Assembly (NCBI GenBank): GCA_032622095.1
Contig: CP136062.1
Coordinates: forward strand, 197,973,887-198,037,886
Length of the DNA: 64,000 nucleotides
Direction: 5' to 3'
DNA from: Siphonodentalium dalli
Taxonomy: Eukaryota; Mollusca; Scaphopoda; Gadilida; Siphonodentaliidae
The translations under genes were made by a program, and so were the position numbers. Positions 45,785 to 55,945 of this stretch are shown piece by piece. Position 1 is the stretch's first letter; the number at the start of each line of letters is the position of its first letter. A model generated the notes under the pieces. It worked only from the letters and a program-made list of their open reading frames with translations, searched no databases and was not told the DNA's origin.

Positions 45785-46998
45785 CGCCAATTAGCCCTCA
45801 GCCAATGGAAGTTATTTAATGAGGTCCGGTGACTTAAAGATCTTTAAGTAGTCGCATGTTCTATCAAACGGTATGCCATGATTACAATAGGCATATTCGT
45901 GGTATAGATGTGTTGTAAGCACGGCTTCAGATTTATAAGCGAAAGAAACACCACGCGCTCTCCACATATATATATGGTAAACGGTGTACGGCGTGTTCAG
46001 GTTTCAATAATGTTTTCAGAAAACTTGCATGTCAAAGGACCGACACACGACCAATACCGTGGTGAATAATTAGTACATAACCGACACTGTGGTCGCAATC
46101 ATAACCATAAACATAAAGTTAGGACACTGACAGCAAAAATGGAAAAATAAATGCAGAATGTGTTTTCCCTATGAACACCACAAAACAACCGATGTTATTT
46201 TTTGACATCGAAAGAAATGGAACTGTGACCAGACCGATAGCTGAATCAGGTGCTGATGCATGGTATAAATGTGATAAAATTAACGTGACTTTAATAACCT
46301 GTTTCCACAATCAACTAATAAGAAATCAGACATTGAAATATTCCCGTATGGATCAACACATCCCATGAATGCGCTTGGACAATTTATGGCTAAACTGAAA
46401 TCTGGTGACCGAAAACTCTCAGACATTTTTCACGCTGTCTCCGGGAAGTGTGGTTCACTCCTGTCATTGTGACTCAGCAATCAAGCTCGGACTGATACAT
46501 ATTGTAACATTAAATTTGCTCAAAATGTTAACTCTGTATCAACTAACACATAAAATAACATCAGTTCACTCAAACATAAATTTTAGTTAATTATGTGATA
46601 GCTAAAGCCTTTGTTCCTTTATATTATGTCTTAAAGGGGTAGGCTCGGTTTGTGTGTTCTAGATTGGTCGAAAATAGTATTACTCGTAATTGAAAAGCTC
46701 ACATGAAATAAATGTTTAGAATATAGATGCAGTTAGTAGGAATGTGGTCAATTGATCATTCAATCATGTATCACAATTATATCTGTATTTTTATGTAACT
46801 GTTATAGATATACTAGTATACACATGCATCCAATTGATCTCTTACGAGTTTTTGGATATTTATTGAAATTACCCTCCGTACTCTATATAATGTATGCCCC
46901 ATTATTTAGCATGCATGTGTGAGTAGGCCTACTGACTACTGGATATACCAGTATGGCAATAACTGCACTGCATGTTTGCTTCATAACAAAAAGCATAT
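45785..46998. other. Intergenic DNA, nothing recognised
   Basis: The frames at 46119-46310 (minus), 46171-46368 and 46405-46590 lack domains or splice context. Confidence 0.45.
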
Positions 46999-47398
46999 TT
47001 AACCCTTTACCCAACAAACCGGCCAAAACCGGCCAAATAAAGCTTCAACAGCCTAAAATATATTCGGTCTGTCTCAATAGAACCATACAAATATGGATAT
47101 CATTGGAACCGGCTCCTTGACCACATTGTGATAGTTACAGTTATGCCCTGTGCCAATGCATTCTCTTATATATGCGAGTCGACCATAGGTCGCCTCGCAT
47201 ATATAAGAGAATGCATTGGCCTAAAATAAATCTTTTTTTAACACTTTTTACCATTTTTTCTTACATTCTTTAACAATTTTATAATTTTTAATGTGTTAAG
47301 CCAATGCATTCTCTTATATATGCGAGGCGACCTATGGTCGACTCGCATATATAAGAGAATGCATTGGCACATGTCCCTTCTGTTGGGTAAAGGGTTAA
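46999..47398 (-). mobile_element. Double-hairpin TTAA MITE, family B, complete copy 2
   Basis: The 400-bp element is bounded by TTAACCCTTTACCCAACA on the left and its complement TGTTGGGTAAAGGGTTAA on the right, giving TTAA at both ends. Two 69-bp palindromes (47152-47220 and 47300-47368) are reverse complements of each other. Between them lies an AT-rich stretch of TTTTTAACAC...TTAACAATTTTATAA type. One subterminal region carries a duplicated AACCGGCCAA. The long side (GGTCTGTCTCAATAGAACCATAC...GTTATGCCC) is on the left, opposite to copies 1 and 3. There is no coding capacity. Confidence 0.93.
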
Positions 47399-48560
47399 AG
47401 ATTGAGTTAATTAATCAAGCAGCATTCAACAAAGATCAAATACCATGAATTACTAATCTGCATAAGTGTCATATTTCATAAGCTTTTTAATGATGTGTGA
47501 CCACAATTTGACCAACGTACAATCGTAAATTTGCATTGTCCTCCAATTGGGAATTTGTGTCAATGTCTATTAATCTGTTTCTGTCCGACCAGCTAGGGGA
47601 TTGGCATCTATGATTGGGATCGACAGACCCTCGTCCAATATATGCTCAAATCCCCCTCACGGACATAGATAATTTAATGAATTTTATGAGATAATTAACC
47701 TCAACCACGATTATGGGGGATTGTGACATTCACAGAAAATTTACATTCAGCATTTTAACAGAAATACCGCTATTGTATAGGGGAGATTTTGTTGTGCCGA
47801 AATATATCTACGGGGAAATAATATAATTTACTGCAGGAATTTACCGTTCAATTATATAAACGGATTTGCCGTAAAGGTTACGGTTGGTTCCAGAGGTATC
47901 ATAGCTGTCGGCACTTCATACCGTATACGGTATACAGTTTCTCAATACTATTACATGTACTTCAGGCAGTGGCTATCAAGGTATTAATCTTTCCAAGTAT
48001 TTCTGTTAGCCGATATCCAAGTCAATGCACAAGCGAGCATATACATGGCTACATATATATTAAACTTAAACCCATTTGAATGACAAAATGTGACATCCGC
48101 ATGTCAACAGTATAATATTATAACAAACTATTCGCAAATATCATCTGGCCTCTGGGCATTTTACACCAGTCATTGCTTACCAAAACATTTTCATTTGTAT
48201 AGGATTGTAAACAACACATAAGCAATTCAACAATCACTGACATGTATTGCCCAGCCCATTATGATGTCACATGGAGTGCATTGGCCAACAAACTTGAACA
48301 CTATAATATACCACATGGACCATTAGAATTGTGAGGTGAATGTTATAGGCCTCAGATGAAATCCTTATACATAATGCAAATGATCCTTATATAATTCACT
48401 CAGAAGTATTTCAATGTTGGCAATAAGATGGGAAGAAGATACTTATGGGAACTGTTTTTGTGATTTTGCCTCTGATCAGGCTACTACCATTTCACTGTTT
48501 TGGGATGTATTAGTATTTTGAATATGCTTATTTAGTAATTGCTAGAAAGAACCAGACTGA
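47399..48560. other. Intergenic DNA, nothing recognised
   Basis: No supported gene or shared repeat. Confidence 0.45.
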
Positions 48561-48596
48561 TACAATTCTATTTCATATTATTCTGATGTATTTACT

Positions 48597-48740
48597 ATTT
48601 TTTTTTTTGGGCGCGGTGTCCCAAAAAGTTGGCGGGGATTTTTTTTTTATATATATATATATTAATGGACAGAGTGGAATTATTTTGTTAGACCCTGTGT
48701 TTGCTAATTTTGTCACGACCCCCCCCCCCCCTCCCCCGGT
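48597..48740. repeat. Low-complexity T-, TA- and C-tracts
   Basis: A T-run at 48599-48608, a second T-run leading into (TA)n at about 48641-48662, and a C-rich tract at 48720-48737. The overlapping frames that cross them are composition artefacts. Confidence 0.8.
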
Positions 48741-49400
48741 GCATAGCGAGATTTCACACATGTTAGTTCAGATCGTCAGTCGCAGATTCCCGTGAATTAT
48801 GTTGGCGTTGTAGGCTATCGGTACTTATACAATCTCAACGTATATTGATGAACTTATAATCTGAACATTTTCATTCATTTAATAGAAATCAATGACCACA
48901 TGCATCTAGCCATTCGACTGTCTGCTTTTATTACCTTAAAATCCCTCCAAATTATTAATAGACAATTTAAATATATACTTTTTGACAACTCAATGGGACC
49001 ATTCATTTAGTTTAAAATGGGTTAAGCCAACTCGCCAGTTGGTTCCGGGCGAAAAGACACATCCCAGCGCTTGTGCTGTGCGGTGATAGCTCTATATCGA
49101 TATATCCCCATAGCCAATGTGATCAAGCCGTTGTGTAACTTGTGTTCGATCGGATGATACTCATATCCAGAGAGTGAACGTGTCGTCGCCAAGGCAGGTA
49201 ACCATGTCATCAGAAGACTCTCTCTTTCTCGCTCGCGCTTGAATTGTCTGTCGCAGACGCTGCCGCTAAAGGCATTGACCCAGAACGTTGCATTCGTATC
49301 CGTCACTGGACTTTGACCTATTCACGTAGAAGCAGAATCTTATCAAGAGTACACAATCAAACACAATTCAGGAATCCGAATCTGATCAACTGAAAACATA

Positions 49401-49665
49401 ATGGACATTTTTACATTCGTTCTCATTTGGTGTCATTTTTTGACTGTGGCTATCTGCGTGATTCGTGAGATGCGGTATCATGTTACAGAACATGGATCTT
49501 TAAATACAGATAACATTATAGCAGCAACAAAAGTCAGCTCTGTTATAGCCTGTGGAAGGGCATGCCTGGACAACTCCGAATGTATGTCTTTTACCCATAA
49601 TGCAACGGCGTGTTACCAGATGAGTGACCACAGCGGCCGCTACTCTGGACTGACGGACATCATAG
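49401..49665 (+). CDS. Secreted PAN/Apple-like protein, exon 1
   Basis: The reading frame starts at an ATG with a favourable context (AAAACATAATGG). It encodes a hydrophobic signal peptide (about residues 3-21, FTFVLIWCHFLTVAICVI), so the product should be secreted or extracellular. Residues about 45-76 (VSSVIACGRACLDNSECMSF, then CYQMSD) have the spaced cysteines and C.SF pattern of a PAN/Apple-like domain, usually a protein- or sugar-binding fold. N67-A-T is a possible N-glycosylation site. The exon ends after ATCATAG with the donor GTTAGT at 49666, leaving one base of a split codon. That phase matches the acceptor at 54612. An opposite-strand frame ends only about 95 bp upstream. The PAN assignment rests on the cysteine pattern alone, and the ligand is unknown. 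Confidence 0.75.
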
Positions 49666-49864
49666 GTTAGTATGAATACTCACTTTTAATTGCATAATAT
49701 ATACAAACGTGATTGGAGCACAAGTGTTTGCAATTTGTGAAGGATCTCTCCCGATTTTATATAATGGAACACAATGTTATCAAAAATGAGGTATAAACGT
49801 GTTTACATTTACATGGTGATAGGTTTAGAAATATAGTATTTATCATCCAATACTCCAATGATTA

Positions 49865-50395
49865 TATATAGAGGATCTACAACGAGTCCCCAGTTTAGAG
49901 CGGAATTTACAAAACGAGTACAGCTCGGTTCAGACCTAATTTACTAGACGAGATTTGTAACCTCCACTATAAACTGGGGACGAGTTGTAGATTATATTTA
50001 TTAAATGATCCAAAACATTGATAAAACATACTTAAATCAACAAATGGGACGTGAAACTAAAATCGGCTCCCATAAGGCATGCGATGACGTTTCACGTAAA
50101 TATGCGTTGTTAGCCCGCGTAAAGAAATAGTACCAGATAAATTAAGACTATTTAACGTATTTAATGGTGTATATTTAATGAAATAACTTGTCAAACTCTT
50201 CATTCATTAGAGTCTGTTGGAAAACTATTGGAAGCCATAGTATTTTGAGACATAGACGGAATGTAAACAGACGATACACCGGAAGTTAAAGGTCACCTGG
50301 CACTATTTCCTATTATGAAACGAACGTTTACTATCAACATTTATAGAATGGGTTTATTAAATGGGATAAGGGTAGGATCATGTAATAAAATACAA
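49865..50395 (+). repeat. Hairpin-headed dispersed element D3, copy 2
   Basis: TATATAGAGGATCTACAACGAG, the GTCCCCAGTTTA.AGCGG palindrome, AAAACATACTTAAATCAACAA, GGCATGCGATGACGTTTC, TTGGAAGCCATAGTATTTT and AAGGGTAGGATC follow the same order as 36257-36888. The palindrome arms have diverged more than in copy 1. It lies in intron 1 in the gene's orientation. Confidence 0.85.
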
Positions 50396-50851
50396 TATCT
50401 AATCGGGGTCGACGATTAGGTATATAATGGAATATAGTCAACCTGAATATCACGTGACACACGATGTACCGTTAAATACCAGAATTTATTATATGCTAAG
50501 CTATCAAATAGTAGTATTTTTGCAACAGATAAAAACCGTTATCTGTCTAGTAGATATCGATATCTCACTCGTATCCATCCGCGCTAAAATTAAAAGTGAT
50601 TCGGTTCTTGATGGAACACTGCCAGAATTCTGAATGTTCAGGTTGAAAAAACATTTAATATGTTTTTTAAACATACTATGATGTTAGCCCCTTTATCTCA
50701 ACTATCCTTTATCTGAAAAATGAAACTACTTTTATATACACAAGCTCATTACCATGGCTGTGCTTGTGTATACAATTGTTTTTGCACCTTTAACTCTTCT
50801 TTCGAGTTGGGTTATGGGCCAACTGCATGAGCGGAGCATATACTAAACAGA

Positions 50852-51415
50852 ACATCTACACTTTTTGGTTGGATATGGTAATTATCTCATGAGTGATGAC
50901 AAACAAATGAATTTCCACGAGTGGCTCTGCCAAGAGTGTTTTATAATACCCATAAACACTGAGCTGCCAAGACAATTGCCAATCTAATTCATTAACCCTT
51001 TAGCCAACAGAAGGGCCCTGTGCCAATGCATTCTCTTATATATGCGAGTCGACCATAGGTCGCCTCGCATATATAAGAGAATGCATTGGCTTAACACATT
51101 AAAAATTATAAAATTGTTAAAGAATGTAAGAAAAAGTGTTAAAAAAAGATTTTTTTTAGGCCAATGCATTCTCTTATATATGCGAGGCGACCTATGGTCG
51201 ACTCGCATATATAAGAGAATGCATTGGCACAGGGCATAACTGTAACTATCACAATGTGGTCAAGGAGCCGGTTCCAATGATATCCATATTTGTATGGTTC
51301 TATTGAGACAGACCGAAGATATTTTAGGCTGTTGACAGAGCCACGAGTGGAAATTCATTTTTTTGTCATAACTCATGAGATAATTACCATATCCAACCAA
51401 AAGGTGTAGATATCC
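50852..51415. repeat. Inverted repeat enclosing MITE B copy 3
   Basis: ATCTACACTTTTTGGTTGGATATGG...CCACGAGTGGCTCTG at about 50852-50932 has its complement at about 51342-51415 (CAGAGCCACGAGTGG...CCATATCCAACCAAAAGGTGTAGAT). The MITE copy occupies much of the space between the arms. Confidence 0.85.
50992..51340 (+). mobile_element. Double-hairpin TTAA MITE, family B, copy 3 (right terminus missing)
   Basis: It starts TTAACCCTTTAGCCAACAG. The two 69-bp palindromes lie at 51022-51090 and 51160-51228, and their arm sequences are nearly identical to those in copies 1 and 2. The right flank runs through TTCTATTGAGACAGACC and TATTTTAGGCTGTTGA and then switches, without the terminal repeat, into the inverted-repeat arm at 51342. 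Confidence 0.88.
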
Positions 51416-52689
51416 TCTATATATCTCATCAGTATAATATAATCGGACAGAGGGTAACCGGAGCCCGCTATTACTAAATATAGTTATTACAGAAATATTC
51501 TTTCATTTTGGAATGATTATATTGACTAAATAATGAAGATATGCAGAAAATTATAAAGATTATAAGCATTTTTACAAACATGATCTGAACTAGTAAAAGG
51601 CTGTACATTTGAACTAAAAGAGTTAATTTTCCAGTCGTACTATATGAGTGATATCAGTAGGGTTTTATACGGTTTTAGACCAACATTAGTGAAATTCGGG
51701 AATGGGTGTCAATCAATTGGGAGTACAAAATTATTTTCTTTATCAAGTTTGGGGTGGTTGCCAACTTGGTCCCCGAAAATGCCAGAATTCAAAATAAAAC
51801 GGCAACTCTTCCTGTATTTTACTAACCCCCCCTCCCCCGATATCGATCCAAATTAATACGATGCTCTGATAATAATATAGTGACTTTCAAAAAGGGGAAA
51901 TTTAGCTTTTGTTAGGCACGCCAATTACATCTCAGGTAAAGAGTGTCATTCCATGCAGTAGCTAATACAGCGAATTCTGTGAGTATCCCCATGCAGAGGT
52001 TATCAATCTGGGGGTAGTTTCTTAGTAGATTAATCAAGATACTAAGTTGATTAATCAATATACTATGTTAATTAATCAAGATGGTAACTAGAAATGGTGT
52101 GCCCGTTCTATACGCTGACATATATACGATTTGGTTTTCGTTGCACTCTGGAAGAAAATACAGAAAATTAATCAGAATTATATAATTATGTTGATATATT
52201 TTGATGGGAGGTTTGTCCATTTGTGGGGTAACTGCCACATAACAAAGTGTAGTTCCGGAGGCAAGTGCATTCAAATGTAAAATAAATATAATCAGTTAGG
52301 GGTCGAAACGCTTCCACGCTTGAGTCTTGTAATATTTATTATTTAGAAATGTCCACGGTTCATTATGAATACTGTATAAAAGCATCATAAGTTCATCACC
52401 GGACATTTTCCCAGCATCACGACGGTCATTTCCCAACCCGGACATTTCCCCACCAGGACATTCCCCAAGTGGCTTTATTCAAGTTTGAAAGGTTTCTAAT
52501 TGATGATCCAAGCTGTAATTATTATGCTTATGAAAAACCTAAGCACAAAACTCTTTTGTCCGTCATTTTATAGACAAAGTGAATATTTAGTATCAACATT
52601 AAAACGCCTAAATTGTGAAATTTATATCAAAGATATATTTAGCGGTGCATCCCATGTTGATTCTACAAATGGAATGCACGTCATAAATG

Positions 52690-53110
52690 TTTTCTTTTGT
52701 TTTTGGTGGGTCCGTCCATCCGTCCCAACAAACATATCACCTTTGGAGTCCGTTGTCCTTAAATTTGGCAAGGTGATATAGCACAGCTTTGTGGATAAGA
52801 CACCCGAAAACTATGGGTTTCGTCCATTCATTTTTACCATAATTACGGCCCTTATTTGACTTGGGAATTTGTTAATGGTCTGTCCCTACAGACATCTCAG
52901 CTTAATTATAACTCCGGCATGGATCGGATTTGGGTGTGCTTTGCTATGTTCATAGCCCAGTTTAATGGGAAATGGTGCCCACTTACTGTGGGGTTTGTCC
53001 ATTCATTGTTACAAGAGTAACGGCCCTTGTTAGACTTTCACTCTGCACAGACATTTTACATTGTAATTCCAGTAGCAATGGTCAGACTTGAATGTTATTT
53101 GGAATGTTAA
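52690..53110. repeat. Two-copy degenerate repeat in intron 1
   Basis: TGGGTTTCGTCCATTCATTTTTACCAT.A..ACGGCCCTT at about 52815 and GGGGTTTGTCCATTCATTGTTACAAG.GTAACGGCCCTT at about 53000 are copies of one block, together with TTTGG..TG.TT and CATAGC.CAG words. The open frame at 52500-52781 runs into this repeat and is not called. Confidence 0.6.
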
Positions 53111-53841
53111 TAGATCACGATTGAATGATGGACACTGACATGTATATTCGCGAATGAATACAATGGGTTTTATCAATTAATTTTTATCTATTGATTTTTT
53201 TTATCAATTGGTTTCATTTTATCAATGATGGATCTTCTTGAATTTAGAAATTAATAAAGAAATTGGATCCATATAAATATTCAGTGTTGCCTCACTAAAC
53301 TAGACGTCGGGTGTCTGTTTTGGTGATCGTATGTTATTAACTTTAGTTCCATTTATAACATTGCATTCAACTTTGGTATATGGATTAATCACAAGAAAAT
53401 ATATTTGTATTTCACTAATTTGTCAGGTCCAATCATTTCTAACAGAGATATAAGACAATAGTTAACTGTTCTGAGTAGTGAGATGTGGAGGATTGTTGTA
53501 TATTTACATACTAAGTGTTGTCATCACTAAATCCAGCATTCTGATTGGTCGGCGCCCACGTGGCTAGTTGCAGTTATTTCTCGGTGAATGCGCAACGGCT
53601 CAATAACACCAAGCTCATAACAACATCGATTCGTCATTGGGTTTGGAAAGACGAACGCGTAATGTTTTGGGCGCATTTGGACTCGCGCAGGATTGACTTA
53701 ATACATCATCGGGTTTCAATATGAAGAGAAATTGTTCCTATTAACTTTTGCCAAGGATGCTATTGGGTATTTTGGGCTGTTTTTATCACGATACACTTTT
53801 CGATTTAAATACATTTACAAAAGTGGCTTTTTCGCTAATTG

Positions 53842-54020
53842 TATATAAATATAAGGATTAACTGTCATGTGGACTATTTTTATGGATATGTAACCGTGAG
53901 GTAAGTGGTCATAACTTGTATGTAAAACCCTTCGGGTTTTACACAAGTTATGTCCACTTACCTCACGGTTACATCTCCATAAAAACAGTCCACATGACAG
54001 TTAATACTTATATTTATATA
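53842..54020. repeat. 179-bp near-perfect hairpin with a 3-4-base loop
   Basis: The arms at 53842-53930 and 53934-54020 pair almost throughout (TATATAAATATAAG...TGTCATGTGGACT...ACCGTGAGGTAAGTGG...AAAACCC and complement). The tip is CCCTTCGGG. Only a handful of mismatches separate arms of nearly 90 bp. No terminal TSD was identified; A/T-rich sequence sits at both outer ends. Confidence 0.92.
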
Positions 54021-54611
54021 TCAGTTTGTTACGACCAAGACCATACTGAAATACATGGTTAGACCGAACACGCTCTTAAGGCTACAACATCGCCGCATTT
54101 TTTGTTAAATAACTTGCAATAAATACTGAACCAAACTTTGGTTTCAACTTGAACTGTATGTTTTGTTAGCAGAAACCCACAATAGACAAACAGTTCCATT
54201 TGATTCAATTGGTGAAACCCACGTCACAATCAGGACGCACACAATTTGAATGAATTCTGATATATATTGGCTGGTGTCACATGTACCACATTAGAGGTGT
54301 CATGATAAAATTATTTGTGCTGCCTTGCGGAGGTGCCATTTAGTGACAATTCTCCTTCATAATAGCTGGTAGTTAGAAATATAGTTCGTCGCTCCACTCG
54401 TCAATTTCGTGCACCAATATAAGTTAAATTGTTAACAGTCGCTCATTAAGAAATCCTATAGCAATAACTTATCGATATCGAATTCACCATCAAAGTTATT
54501 GACACTGTACGTATAATATTATATAGACTCGCAGAAGCCATGCTGTTGTTTGTTTCTGTGTCGTCATCCTTATCCAGACATTTCAGTGGGCTTGAATTTA
54601 TTGCATTTCAG

Positions 54612-54769
54612 GAACCAGACAATTGGTTCTGCGCGTCCGCAAGGAATCTAGTGTGGACGTTATGGCACTTTGGGAAAACGACAATGTTGTTTGTCCAAGT
54701 GTAAACTGTGGACCAGATGTCTTTCGGAGTGACGTCATCACACAGTGGAGCAACATGAACTTCAAAGAA
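54612..54769 (+). CDS. Secreted PAN/Apple-like protein, exon 2
   Basis: An acceptor TTGCATTTCAG precedes GAACCAGAC, and the donor AAAGAA-GTAAGC follows at 54770. Joined to the single leftover G of exon 1, the frame is open across the exon: GTRQLVLRVRKESSVDVMAL, then WENDNVVCPSVNCGPDVFRS and QWSNMNFKE. It ends in phase 0. The segment RVRK.S.V.V..LW......CPS..CGPDVFR resembles an extracellular module I associate, from memory and not verified, with uncharacterised bivalve PAN-containing proteins. The paired cysteines CPSVNC may bond with each other or with exon 3. No third exon was found before the window ends, so the protein is incomplete here. Confidence 0.75.
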
Positions 54770-55945
54770 GTAAGCTGAACTAAGTATTCATAATCAGCGC
54801 GTAGCAACGGATGGACGCCAATATAATACATGTATACATGCAGTACTGTCCACCTTATACATGTCAATAATTACTTTCTAGTTGGGAAGCGGAATATGAA
54901 TATTTCTCATTGCAAAATTAGATGTGGTTGTAGAGACCTGTACTGGGAAAATATCTTAAATATACATAATACGATGTAACGCACATAAATTACTATTTCT
55001 TCGGCTTCGGGGGTAAAATATATCTGTATTGAGTCGAGAACCCACCCATCTAAGCTCAGCGTTATCAAATTTCGATTTTTGAAATATGTTATTTTTCACC
55101 ACCTGGAATATTTGGCGGCCTGGCAAACATTCCGCTGACTTCTTCCAGAAATAGTATAGTCATGCCAGGACGAGATGTGACGCAAGATCACGCTCCGTGT
55201 ACGATCAGTGCATCATTGGCGATCGCAAATTTATTCGGAATATAAGTCTCGCCATGCATCAACAAGAATACGGTATGTTGTGACAGTTGACGTGCGGATA
55301 CATGCATGTATATATACTTATTACACATACGTAGCCATTATAAACGCATATAAATCAGCTAATGTGTAGTAGTCGCGTGGTGTCAGCTTCCCGTCCATTT
55401 CCATTTAGCGGCTCCTCGTTCAGCGCTCACTCTACACTTGTTTCATCGTACTTCCATGGTACTTCCATGTATGTTATAATGTATTATATTTCCGATTATT
55501 ACTTAACTGTTAAATTGCGAGGAGCGGGACATATCTAACTGCTTAGCATTTAAATTGTGCCCCAATCCCTGTTTGCCATAAATTTGTTTTGTATTGGCAA
55601 TAAAAGTTCGTTTGACCTAACCTCAGAATGGGGTGTGTACACAAATCTCTAATAACGACAAAAATCCCCCAGACATGTTTGTTGTCTTTTGAATTAGTAT
55701 CGGTGTCCCTCTATATATATATCTCCGTTTATAGAGAAACAATAAGCGGAAATTTTTTGACAGATACTATATGTACATGGATTACAGAAAATGAAATTTA
55801 AAAATATATATGTTAAAATAATCTCACTCAGTGTCACTGTTCTGCTTGAGCTAGGTCAATAATATTCTGTTGAACCCTCCACATTGGAAGTACTCTTTGC
55901 TGTAATCACTTTCTCGCATCTTTTCGCTTGTGATGTTACTCCAAC
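54770..55945. other. Start of intron 2, nothing recognised
   Basis: No exon-like frame with flanking splice signals and no repeat shared elsewhere were seen. Confidence 0.45.

Larger units (their letters stand above)
49666..54611 (+). other. Intron 1 of the PAN/Apple-like gene
   Basis: It begins GTTAGT and ends TTGCATTTCAG. Within its 4.9 kb sit dispersed element D3 copy 2, MITE B copy 3 inside an inverted repeat, a degenerate repeat at 52690-53110, and the 179-bp hairpin at 53842. Stretches between these (51420-52690 and 53110-53840) show nothing recognisable. Confidence 0.65.
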
